DNA of 54,883 nucleotides from Candidatus Iainarchaeum sp. (GTDB taxonomy: Archaea; Iainarchaeota; Iainarchaeia; Iainarchaeales; 1-14-0-10-31-34), in NCBI GenBank assembly GCA_017609625.1, contig JAFCDN010000007.1, positions 1 to 54,883 of the forward strand, in the 5' to 3' direction. A program made the translations under genes and the position numbers. How positions within the stretch are numbered: the first letter of the stretch is position 1; each line of letters opens with the position of its first letter. The notes under the pieces are model-generated. The model was not told the origin of the DNA, did not search any database, and saw only the letters and a program-made list of their open reading frames with translations. Positions 25,855 through 34,496 of this stretch are shown here, one piece after another.

Positions 25855-27327
25855 TTATAGCGAAGTGTCTGCTTTGCTGTTATATTCTGCGTCATTTTGT
25901 GTTCCAGAACTATAACTTGGGTCTTCTGCATAGCCTATAGAACAACCGCATGCTATTTCATTTCCTTCAGGGTCTATAGTACAAGTGCAAAGCGGGGTGT
26001 CGTGACCTGGACCTGTTACAATCCAGACTACATTTACTGGAGAAAAAGTCTTTGGGATTAAGATTATTTCATAAGGCTGGACTTTTCCTTCAACTGAAGT
26101 TCCTACAGAAGAGTTTTTGTATAACTCTACTGCATAAACTATTATTTCATTTCCAGTTGAACCAACTTTTACTATTTCCATCTCATAAGAAGAGTCAGGT
26201 CTTTCTCCCAAAAAAACTGCAACCGCAGTATATTTTTCAAAGTCAACTTCCAAAAGACCTGGCATATCATCTAAAGGTTCTGTTGAATGGATTTCTTTAT
26301 ATAAAAGTTCCCATTCTTCTTGGTTGTTTACTACATCAAACCTTGAATTAAATACTCCAGATCTTTCTGCTTTTTCAATTAAAGTGAAATCAACTGGTTC
26401 TTCTAATGGAAGTTCTATTATAGTACTTCTAACAACTTCAACCGGCAGTTTTGTTTTTGGAATAGAGATTATTTCATAAGGCTGGGTTGCATAGACCGGC
26501 ATTCCAATATCATCAGATAATGGTTTGAAAGTCTCTGTAGCATAAACGGTTACTTTGGTTTTTGAACCCACTACCTTGTCTATTCTTAAGCTGTATTCCT
26601 GAGAGTATTCCCCCATGAAAACTGCAATCACTGTTTCTTTTTCAAAATCAGGTGCAGGGAAAGGTGCTGAATTAATGCAGTGTTCTTCAACGCTGCAAAC
26701 TGGAATAGACAGTCCGTGGATTTCATTGTAATAGAATTTCCAAAAAGCTGCTCCATCATTGAAGACTTTGTGGGTTTTTTCTTTTATATTGGATTTTTCT
26801 CCTTTTTCAATTAAAGTAAAAGGAATTTCTCCTAAAGGGTCGTCGTATTCTTTTATTTGAGTTCTGATAACTTTAACTGAAGGGCTTGTTTTTTCTATTA
26901 CGATTATTTCATATGGCTGGACCATAACTGCAGGATAACCTATACCAGGGCCAGGGATTGTTTCAATCTCATTAACATAAACTTTTGTATATCCAAAGCC
27001 GCTTCCAGATTTGAATTTAGTTACTTTTTCTACTTCTAACCTATACAAAGAATAAGGTTTTTCTCCCATAAAAACTGCAATAACAGTATTTTTTTCAAAA
27101 TTTATTTCTTGAATAACTGAAGATTCAGGATGAATCTTTTTGTATAAATCTTCCCATTCTTCTTGAGTGTTAACTACAACAAAAGATTTTTCTTTTATTC
27201 CACTCATGCTGTCTCTTTCAAGAGACTTAAAAGGTATTTCTTTTTCTATTGGTTTTGGGTCTGGGGGAATAATACATCCGCTGAATAAAACTGCTAAAAC
27301 TAATCCTATAAACAAAAACTTTTTCAT
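25855..27327 (-). CDS. lipoprotein with three PrcB_C-like repeats
   Basis: 490 residues. The signal peptide and lipobox (FSGCIIPPDPKP) are the same as in its downstream neighbour. Three PrcB_C-like repeats of about 140 residues follow, each with a block like NTVIAVFMGEKP, ETVIAVFMGEYS or YTAVAVFLGERP and ending in QPYEI. The C-terminal tail has CTCTIDPEGNEIACGCS and a short end. The likely outside anchoring means surface exposure. Upstream promoter parts (AATA-rich TATA and GTATAC) and GAGGTGA are shared with the neighbour. The single-domain and triple-domain proteins probably arose by duplication and domain gain. Confidence 0.8.
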   Translation of the reverse strand: MKKFLFIGLVLAVLFSGCIIPPDPKPIEKEIPFKSLERDSMSGIKEKSFVVVNTQEEWEDLYKKIHPESSVIQEINFEKNTVIAVFMGEKPYSLYRLEVEKVTKFKSGSGFGYTKVYVNEIETIPGPGIGYPAVMVQPYEIIVIEKTSPSVKVIRTQIKEYDDPLGEIPFTLIEKGEKSNIKEKTHKVFNDGAAFWKFYYNEIHGLSIPVCSVEEHCINSAPFPAPDFEKETVIAVFMGEYSQEYSLRIDKVVGSKTKVTVYATETFKPLSDDIGMPVYATQPYEIISIPKTKLPVEVVRSTIIELPLEEPVDFTLIEKAERSGVFNSRFDVVNNQEEWELLYKEIHSTEPLDDMPGLLEVDFEKYTAVAVFLGERPDSSYEMEIVKVGSTGNEIIVYAVELYKNSSVGTSVEGKVQPYEIILIPKTFSPVNVVWIVTGPGHDTPLCTCTIDPEGNEIACGCSIGYAEDPSYSSGTQNDAEYNSKADTSL

Positions 27328-27475
27328 TAACTCACCTCAAAAAATAAAGTTTTGTATACTACACGTATTTCAGAGGTTTAAAAACGCTTTGGAAATGATT
27401 AGGTTTAGAACTTATTCTTCTGCTTTAAAACCCCAAAAAAAACCCCAAAATTCTGCTATAGATTAGGCTTAAAAA

Positions 27476-27597
27476 CTGCCTTTTTCAAAAGGCAAGTTGC
27501 CAAAAACGCACGACATAAAGTCGTGCTAGCACAATTTTTGGTTGTGCCTAAAAATCTCTCCAAAAAGCTTAAAAACTGCTTTTCTTATAGTTTTATA
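27476..27597. repeat. repeats and promoter upstream of rnpB
   Basis: GCCTTTTTCAAAAGGC (27477-27493), GCACGACATAAAGTCGTGC (27509-27527) with CTAGC, and CACAATTTTTGGTTGTG. A TATA-like GCTTAAAAACT at 27568-27578 lies about 25 bases before the RNase P RNA start. Another copy of GCTTAAAAACTGC is at 27467-27479. Confidence 0.5.
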
Positions 27598-27924
27598 GGG
27601 TAGTGGAAGACCGGCTGACGGTACCATTCGCGAGGTGAAACCAAGCATGCTCAACCGCAAGGTTGTGCTTCGGATCGCGCCTACGAAATGGCGCTGAGGA
27701 AAGTCCGCTCACTCATTCCCAAAAAACAAGCCTGAGAAGGTTTCCCAGAGAGCAGAAACGAAACCTTTCCAGAAATTTACAATGAACTTTTGTGAGGTTT
27801 TTTGGAAAAAGGATGAAACGTGCTCTGGGTTAAACTGAACTGAAATAAGTTCAGGGAGTGCAAGTCTTTTAGACGCTAAGGCGAATGCCGGTAAAACAGA
27901 AAGCGGCTTACTCTCCACAACCCC
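27598..27924 (+). ncRNA. rnpB: RNase P RNA (archaeal type)
   Basis: The catalytic RNA of tRNA 5' processing. Universal core CGCTGAGGAAAGTCCGC at 27694-27710 and AAACAGAAAGCGGCTTA near 27894-27910 form P4. The ends pair as P1: GGGTAGTGGA at 27598-27607 with TCCACAACCC at 27914-27923 (one A-A mismatch). Length about 327 nt, usual for archaeal type A. It is followed by palindromic repeats and then alaS. Confidence 0.92.
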
Positions 27925-27926
27925 AA

Positions 27927-28048
27927 ACACCTTTTTTAGAAAAAAAGCTGTACCAAAAAACTCAAAAGTTTAATCAAAACAACTGTTTCGGCAGTTGAGT
28001 ACGCAGCACTATCTTCGCTTTCAGCTCGATAGAGCTGCAACTATTAAA
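27927..28048. repeat. hairpins after rnpB
   Basis: AT module CCTTTTTTAGAAAAAAAGC TGTACCAAAAA, then CAACTGTTTCGGCAGTTGAG (27983-28002), and AGCACTATCTTCGCTTTCAG with CTCGATAGAGC. The latter two are shared with 44390-44410 and, inverted, with 46660-46700. Confidence 0.6.
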
Positions 28049-28109
28049 ACGACAAATTTATTTACTTTTACTGCTTCTTAATAATAGATATAATACAGAA
28101 GTGAACAAA

Positions 28110-30758
28110 ATGAGCGTATCCAAAAAAGAGTTAAGAGAAAAGTTTTCTAAAGACTGGAAAACACATTATGATTTGAAGTTTTTCAGAGACAAAGGTTTTG
28201 TCAGGAAAAAGTGCGCAGGTTGTGGAAGATTTTTCTGGACAACAGATGAAAAAAGGAAATTATGCGCTGATTCAACATGTGTAGGATATGAATTCATAGG
28301 AGAAAAAACAAAAAAGTTAGGATATGTAGAGACTTGGAAAGAAACAGAAAAATTTTTTACAAAAAACAATCATTCTTCAATCAAAAGATATCCTACAGTT
28401 TCAAGATGGAGAGACGATTTATATTTTACCAATGCTTCAATAATTGATTTCCAGCCTTATGTGATAAACGGAGAAGTAGAGCCTCCTGCAAACCCTTTAG
28501 TTGTCCCTCAAACAAGCATTAGGTTTGGGGATGTAAATAATGTTGGAATTACAGGAAGACATTACACTTGTTTTGTGATGTTTGGCCAGCATGCATTTAA
28601 CACAAAAAAAACAGGGTTGTTTTACTGGAAAGAACAAGCAATAAAATACGATTACGAATATGTAATAAAAGTCTTGGGAGTAAAAGAAAAAGATTTAGTG
28701 TTTCAAGAAGATGTATGGATGGGAGGAGGAAGTCTTGGACCTTGCATTGAATATATGGCAAAAGGAATTGAACTGGGAAATATCGTTTTCATGCAATACA
28801 AGGATTTAGGAAACGGAAAATACAGAGAACTAGAAACAAAAGTAATTGATATGGGAGCAGGTCTTGAGAGGCTAGCGTGGTTTACTAACGGAACTGCAAC
28901 AAGCTATGAAATTGCTTTTGGAAAAGCAATACAAGAAATGAAGAAAAGAACTGCAGTTAAAATAGATGAAAAAATGTTTTCAGAATACGCTAAATTAAGC
29001 GGAGTATTAGAAAGCGATTTAAAAGATTATAAGAAAAGAAAAGAATTGATTGCAAAAAAGATTGGCGCAGGAAAAGAATTTTTCAGTGATTTGGAAAAGT
29101 TACAGGCATTGTATGCAGTGGCAGACCATTTGAAAAACATTCTTTACACAACACACGATGGAATGCTTCCATCCAATTCCGGCGGGGGATATAATCTGAG
29201 AATGATTTTGAGAAGAGTGTTTGCTTTTAATAAAGAATATAATTTTGGATTGGATTATGCAAAAATAATTGAAAATCATGCACTTCATTTGAAAGAACTG
29301 GATGAAGAAATAGGAAAAGGGGTTAGAACTGCAATAGAAATAGTTAAAGAAGAAGAAAAAAAATACAATGCAAACAAAATAAATGCAGAAAAAAAATTAA
29401 GTGCAGTAATAGAAAAAGCAAAAGGAAAAAGCATCTCAGAAAACGAATTAATGACTTTATATGAATCAGACGGCATTGCACCAGAAACAGTTAAAGAGAT
29501 TGCAGGAAAGAAAGGAATTAAAGTAGGTGTTCCGGCAAACTTTTATCAAATGCTTGCAAAAGAAGATGAAATAGAAAAAGAAAAAGGCAGAGAATTCATG
29601 CTTAAGTATCAAAAAACTTTTCCTTTTTATTACGAAGACAGGTATATGCAGGAATTCCAGGCAAAAGTTTTAGGAAAAATGGAAAACTATTTGATTCTGG
29701 ATAAAACTGCATTCTACCCTGAAGGCGGAGGACAGGTTAGAGATGTTGGAGAGATTAACGGAGTAAAGGTTTTGGATACACAGCAACAGCGGGGGATTAT
29801 ACTGCATGAAATGGAAAAAATAAATAAATTCAGAAAAGGAATGGTTGTAATAGGAAAAATTAATTGGAATAAAAGATACAGCATAATGAAACACCATACT
29901 GCAGCACATGTATTAAATGCTGCTGCAAGAGAAGTTTTAGGAAACCATATATGGCAGGGAGGAAGCAAAAAAGAAGAAACAAAAGCACATCTAGACCTTA
30001 CACATTTTAAGAGAATTTCTCCAGAGAAACTTAAAAAAATAGAGTTTATTGCAAACAGAATTATTCAGGAAAATGTTGAAGTTGAAAATTTTGAAATGGA
30101 CAGGAATCTGGCAGAACAAAAATACGGTTTCAGATTGTATCAAGGCGGGGCAGTTCCGGGAAAAAAACTGAGAATATTAAATGTAAAAGGATATGATGTT
30201 GAAGCCTGCGGGGGAACACACATTAAGAACACAGGAGAAATTGGATTGTTTAAGATAATAAAAAGAGAAGGAATAAAAGACGGAATAGAAAGAATAACTT
30301 TTACTGTAGGGTTAAACGCAATAAAATTTGTGCAGGAAAAAGAGAAAATAATAAAAGAAATGGCAGAGCTTTTATCCTGCCCTGAAACAAAATTAACTGA
30401 AACCACTAAAAGAATTTTTTCTGAATGGAAGGATTTAAGAAAACAAGTGAAAAAAAGTTTTGCAGAAAAAACTGAAATGAAAAAGGTTTCAGGAAGAAAA
30501 ATCCTAAAAGTGGATGAAATGCCAGCAAAAGCAGTTATAGCCTTTGCAGACAAGCTTGCAAAAGATAATCCAAAAGCAGAGTTTGTTTTAGTTAATAAAG
30601 AAGAAGTATTGGTAATAGAAGGAATTAATTCAGGAAAAAAAGCAAAAGACACTTTAAAAGAGATTTTTTCCAAAGCAGGCGGAAAAGGCGGTGGAAACGA
30701 AAAATTTGCCCGTGGGAAGATTCAGAACAAGAAAAAATTAGAAGAACTGATGAGCTAG
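28110..30758 (+). CDS. alaS: alanyl-tRNA synthetase
   Basis: 882 residues from the ATG at 28110; the GTG at 28101 is judged part of the leader (GTGAACAAAATG). Charges tRNA-Ala. Archaeal type: an N-terminal zinc motif (C35, C38, C52, C57: KKCAGCGR, LCADSTC) precedes the catalytic core. The core shows WMGGGSLGPCIEYM and MGAGLERL. The editing domain has HHTAAHVLNA near 594 and CGGTHIKNTGEIG near 700, the four zinc-binding His/Cys. The Gly-rich end GGKGGGNEKFARGK is the C-Ala DHHA1 block. Full length. Confidence 0.96.
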   Translation: MSVSKKELREKFSKDWKTHYDLKFFRDKGFVRKKCAGCGRFFWTTDEKRKLCADSTCVGYEFIGEKTKKLGYVETWKETEKFFTKNNHSSIKRYPTVSRWRDDLYFTNASIIDFQPYVINGEVEPPANPLVVPQTSIRFGDVNNVGITGRHYTCFVMFGQHAFNTKKTGLFYWKEQAIKYDYEYVIKVLGVKEKDLVFQEDVWMGGGSLGPCIEYMAKGIELGNIVFMQYKDLGNGKYRELETKVIDMGAGLERLAWFTNGTATSYEIAFGKAIQEMKKRTAVKIDEKMFSEYAKLSGVLESDLKDYKKRKELIAKKIGAGKEFFSDLEKLQALYAVADHLKNILYTTHDGMLPSNSGGGYNLRMILRRVFAFNKEYNFGLDYAKIIENHALHLKELDEEIGKGVRTAIEIVKEEEKKYNANKINAEKKLSAVIEKAKGKSISENELMTLYESDGIAPETVKEIAGKKGIKVGVPANFYQMLAKEDEIEKEKGREFMLKYQKTFPFYYEDRYMQEFQAKVLGKMENYLILDKTAFYPEGGGQVRDVGEINGVKVLDTQQQRGIILHEMEKINKFRKGMVVIGKINWNKRYSIMKHHTAAHVLNAAAREVLGNHIWQGGSKKEETKAHLDLTHFKRISPEKLKKIEFIANRIIQENVEVENFEMDRNLAEQKYGFRLYQGGAVPGKKLRILNVKGYDVEACGGTHIKNTGEIGLFKIIKREGIKDGIERITFTVGLNAIKFVQEKEKIIKEMAELLSCPETKLTETTKRIFSEWKDLRKQVKKSFAEKTEMKKVSGRKILKVDEMPAKAVIAFADKLAKDNPKAEFVLVNKEEVLVIEGINSGKKAKDTLKEIFSKAGGKGGGNEKFARGKIQNKKKLEELMS

Positions 30759-30819
30759 CAGTTTTTTTACGCAGTGAAAAAACCTTTTTGGCACTACTAA
30801 AATTTTTTGATTTTAATGT

Positions 30820-30872
30820 GCATTTAATTCCTTTTGGAATTAAATTGCAACCTGCCTTTTTCTGAAAAAGGC
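30820..30872. terminator. back-to-back hairpins between alaS and rsh
   Basis: Convergent genes are separated by GCATTTAATTCC-TTTT-GGAATTAAATTGC (30820-30848) and GCCTTTTTCTGAAAAAGGC (30854-30872). The first stem is 9-11 bp. The pair likely ends both transcripts. Confidence 0.55.
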
Positions 30873-30874
30873 GG

Positions 30875-32674
30875 CTACTCAATATAATTGGCTTTTAAAT
30901 CAATTATTCCTTTTATTTTTCTTAATCTCTTCAAAAGCTTTTCAAGAGATTCAGGAGAATCTATTTCTAAAGTAAAAGAGTTTCTTCCAATAGCATGGTC
31001 AGAGCTTGTGCTTATTTCTGCAGAAAAAATGTTTGCACGAACTTTAACAAATTCATCAGCAAAATCTTTTACTAAGCCGACTCTGTTAACTGCCTTAAAG
31101 CTAAGGTTAACCAAAGGCATTCTTTCCCTGATTTTTTTTCCTTTTAAGTGTTTTTGAATTTCTTTTCTTGCTTTAACTGAAATAGCAAAGTTCTGCCATA
31201 GCTTTGAAATCTGATTCTTTTTTCCAAAAACAACTTCAACTAAATCTCCGTTCTTTAATTTATGCCATAAAGGAACAAGCTTTCCGTTAACCCTTGCTTT
31301 TTTTGCTTTGCCTGCAATTGTTTCATCAAAAACATAAGCAAAATCTATTACAGAAGCATCTCTTGGAAGCTCAATTAATTTTCCTATTTTAGTGAAAACA
31401 AAAATTCTGTCCTGAAGGTAATCTGTTTTAAGGAATTCAATAAAGCTTTCTGCAGGCAAATCCTCAAAATTAATTGAAGTTAAATCACCCAAAAAAGAAA
31501 CATTTTTTTCAAAAACTTTTTTATCGGCTTTTGACTGCATTAAAAGTTCAGCTGCACCTCTCCTTACCATTCTGTCCATTTCTTTTGTGCGGATGTAAAC
31601 TTTTATTGGAGTGTGTTTTGGGCCGATAACTGTAGTGTGAATTGATTTATACAAAGAAAGCTGAGAGATTGTCATGTGATCGCGGAATTTCATTGGAACA
31701 GGAGAAAAAGTGTTATGCAATAAACCCAAAAACTCATAGCATTCTTCTCTTGTGTCAGTTAAAGCAACCAAAACAACAAAATCCTGAATTTCATGGAAAG
31801 ATTTTAAATTTTGAGTCATTTTTTTGAATACAGCATATTTTGTTCTCCTGTATTTTTTGAATGAAACACCCAAATCTGCGTGTTCTACTTTTTCTTTTAA
31901 TTTTTTTATCATTAAATCCATTTCAGTTTCTTTCAGTTTTCTTTTTTCCCTGATTTTTTTTCTTATTTTAGAAAAAATTTTTGGTTTTACTATTTTAAAA
32001 CAGATTTCTTCAAAAGCATCTTTTAATTCATGCATTCCGAGCTTTTTTGCAAGAGGAACATAAAATTCCAGAACAGTGGAAGAAATCGGAACCTGTTTTT
32101 CTTTTGGAAGGAATTCAAGAGTCTGAAGGTTATGGTATTTATCTGCAAGCTTTATCAGAATCACTCTTACATCTTTTGTTGTTGCAAGCAGAATCTGCTG
32201 CAAAGTTATATTATGGCCTCTTCTTCTGCTCATTGAAACAATGTACTTTAATTTGGTTAAACTTTCCACTAGAGATGCAACTTCTTTTCCGAATTCATGT
32301 TTTATTTCTGCAAGACTTGTTTCAGTGTCTTCTATTACATCATGAAGCAACGCAGCACAAATTGAATGGGCATCCATTTTGAGTTCAGTTAAATACAATG
32401 CAGCACTATAAGGGTGAACAAAATACGGTTCTCCGGAAAACCTTTTTTGTTTTGCATGTTTTTTTTTTGCAAACCAAAACGCTCTTGAAATAAGCTCAGA
32501 ACCAAATTCTTCTTTTGCATCTGTTTTCAAAACCCTTAACGCTTCTTTTACTATTTTTCTTTTCTTTGAAAGCTCCAAAGCTTTCCTCATAAAACCTGTT
32601 TCTTCTTTATTGTAAGAAGCATAGCTTTTCAAAAGCTTTTCAAGCATTGCATGGTAGTTTAATTTTTTTGGCAT
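30875..32674 (-). CDS. RelA/SpoT homologue, hydrolase intact
   Basis: 599 residues with the long RSH plan: HD hydrolase, synthetase, TGS (about 425-490), ACT (about 525-598). Hydrolase residues are kept: SGEPYFVHP (H87), ALLHDVIEDTE (H111, D112, E115, D116), KLADKYHNLQTL (175-186). The synthetase domain is eroded: YRRTKYAVF replaces GRxKHxYSI, FRDHMTISQLSLYKS replaces FKDYIAxPKxNxYQS, and the EVQIRT active-site Glu block reads IKVYIRT (357-363). Thus ppGpp hydrolysis is expected and synthesis is doubtful. RSH proteins are rare in archaea. It starts 6 bases after argS ends, so the two are an operon. Confidence 0.88.
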   Translation of the reverse strand: MPKKLNYHAMLEKLLKSYASYNKEETGFMRKALELSKKRKIVKEALRVLKTDAKEEFGSELISRAFWFAKKKHAKQKRFSGEPYFVHPYSAALYLTELKMDAHSICAALLHDVIEDTETSLAEIKHEFGKEVASLVESLTKLKYIVSMSRRRGHNITLQQILLATTKDVRVILIKLADKYHNLQTLEFLPKEKQVPISSTVLEFYVPLAKKLGMHELKDAFEEICFKIVKPKIFSKIRKKIREKRKLKETEMDLMIKKLKEKVEHADLGVSFKKYRRTKYAVFKKMTQNLKSFHEIQDFVVLVALTDTREECYEFLGLLHNTFSPVPMKFRDHMTISQLSLYKSIHTTVIGPKHTPIKVYIRTKEMDRMVRRGAAELLMQSKADKKVFEKNVSFLGDLTSINFEDLPAESFIEFLKTDYLQDRIFVFTKIGKLIELPRDASVIDFAYVFDETIAGKAKKARVNGKLVPLWHKLKNGDLVEVVFGKKNQISKLWQNFAISVKARKEIQKHLKGKKIRERMPLVNLSFKAVNRVGLVKDFADEFVKVRANIFSAEISTSSDHAIGRNSFTLEIDSPESLEKLLKRLRKIKGIIDLKANYIE

Positions 32675-32680
32675 AAAAAA

Positions 32681-34390
32681 TTACATCTCCTCTAAAGCTT
32701 TTATTCCAAGAAGGTTTAATCCGTTTTCTAATGCAATTGAAACTGCCTGCACTAAAGCCAGTCTTGAATTTTTCTTTTCTTCTTCTGCATTTAATACATT
32801 GCATTTCTGGTAAAAAAGATTAAAAGCAGAAGTTAGTTCCAGCAAATAATGACATAAAATGTGCGGAGCCAAAAGTTTGAATGAAACAGAAACTTTTTCA
32901 GGAAACAAAGAAAGCGTTGAAATTAAGTTTTTTTCTTCTTCTTCAAGTTTTTCAAAAGAAAATTTTGCCGGCTTTTTTGATTTCCGCAGAATGCTTTTGC
33001 ACCGAGCAAAAGAATATTGAATAAAAGCAGAGGTTTCTCCTTCAAAAGAAATGCTTTCCTTTGGATTAAAGTGAATGTCTTTAACTGCATCAGTTTTTAA
33101 CAAAAAGAATTTTATTGCGCCTAAGCCAATGGCTTCAGCCCTTGTTTTCAGCTCTTTTTCACTTAAAGAAGAATTTCTTTTTTTCAGTTCTTTTTCTGCA
33201 AGAGAAATTATTTCTTCAATCAAATCGTCTGCGTCAACTACTTTTCCTTCTCTTGATTTCATTTTTCCTTCAGGAAGGTAAACCATTCCATAGCTGTAAT
33301 GCAGGCATTTATCCACCCAATTAAATCCAAGCAATTCAAGGGTTTTAAACAATTGTTTAAAGTAATGGTTTTGCTCTGAACCAACAACATAAATGCTTTT
33401 TTCCGGATTGAATTTTTTGAATTTTTCTATTGAAAGAAGCAAATCATTTGTTAAATAAATTGAAGTGCCGTCAGCACGCAAAACAACTTTTTTTCCTAAA
33501 TCAAATTCCTCTAAATCCACAACAAGGTTTTTTTGTTCATCTTCTCTGAAAACATTTTTCTTTAAGCCCAAATCAATTATTTTTTTTGCTTTACCAAAAA
33601 AATCTGATTCTTTATAAATTACGTCAAATTTTGAGCCGAATTTTTTGTATGTTTCAAACAGACCTTTTACTGCCCATTTATTCATTTTCTTCCATAACCC
33701 AAGGGTTTTTTTATCTCTTTTCTCCCATTTTGCTAAAAGATTTAAAGCCTCTTTTTCCATTTCAGGGTTTTCTTTTGCTTTTTGGTTGAATAAAACATAG
33801 TAGTCTCCTACAAAATGGTCTGATTTTTTGTCTGGTTTTTTTCCTTTCCCGAATTTTTCATATGCAAGCATTGATTTTGAAATATGAACTCCGCGGTCGT
33901 TTATTAAAATTGCTTTTACTGTTTTGAATCCGTTTGCTTCAAAAATATTGCTTAAACTCATTCCTAAAGAATCATTTCTTAAGTGGCCGATATGCAAAGG
34001 CTTGTTTGTGTTTGGAGAAGAATATTCTACCATTACTTTTTTTCCTTTTCCTTCAGAAGTTTTTCCGAAAGATTTTTTCTTTTTCAGAATTTCTGGAACA
34101 AGTTTTCCTGCAAGGAAAGAGTAATCCAAAAAAATGTTTAAGTAAGGCCCTTTTGTTTCTGTTTTTTCAATTAAAAGATTTTTTTTTGAGTTTAATTTTT
34201 TTTGCAGGTCTAAAGCGATTTCATTTGGGTTTTTTTTGAATTCTTTTGCGAGCTTAAAGCAGGGAAAAGAATAATCTCCAAAGGCTTTTGAAGGCGGGAC
34301 TTCAATTAACTCAAAAACTTTTTTTTCTGAAAATTCCTTTAACGCAATTGCTTTAACCAGCTCTGCTGAAATATTTTCTTTTAAATTCAT
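32681..34390 (-). CDS. argS: arginyl-tRNA synthetase
   Basis: 569 residues. Class-I enzyme charging tRNA-Arg. HIGH motif in SPNTNKPLHIGHLRNDSLG, the ArgRS signature; KMSKS is replaced by the usual divergent GKMKSREGK. N-terminal Add1-like domain (1-90) and C-terminal DALR helical bundle (FIQYSFARCKSIL, HILCHYLLELTSAFNLFY) are present. Stop lies 6 bases upstream of the rsh start. Linking arginine charging with an RSH enzyme in one operon hints at amino-acid stress coupling; this is inference. Confidence 0.95.
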   Translation of the reverse strand: MNLKENISAELVKAIALKEFSEKKVFELIEVPPSKAFGDYSFPCFKLAKEFKKNPNEIALDLQKKLNSKKNLLIEKTETKGPYLNIFLDYSFLAGKLVPEILKKKKSFGKTSEGKGKKVMVEYSSPNTNKPLHIGHLRNDSLGMSLSNIFEANGFKTVKAILINDRGVHISKSMLAYEKFGKGKKPDKKSDHFVGDYYVLFNQKAKENPEMEKEALNLLAKWEKRDKKTLGLWKKMNKWAVKGLFETYKKFGSKFDVIYKESDFFGKAKKIIDLGLKKNVFREDEQKNLVVDLEEFDLGKKVVLRADGTSIYLTNDLLLSIEKFKKFNPEKSIYVVGSEQNHYFKQLFKTLELLGFNWVDKCLHYSYGMVYLPEGKMKSREGKVVDADDLIEEIISLAEKELKKRNSSLSEKELKTRAEAIGLGAIKFFLLKTDAVKDIHFNPKESISFEGETSAFIQYSFARCKSILRKSKKPAKFSFEKLEEEEKNLISTLSLFPEKVSVSFKLLAPHILCHYLLELTSAFNLFYQKCNVLNAEEEKKNSRLALVQAVSIALENGLNLLGIKALEEM

Positions 34391-34496
34391 TCAACCAACT
34401 CAAATAATTAGTAGGATAAAGTTAATAAAATTGTTTTAGTCGGTTTTCTTCATTAAAAACACAAAATATAATAATACTAAAAGCAATTGTTATTTA

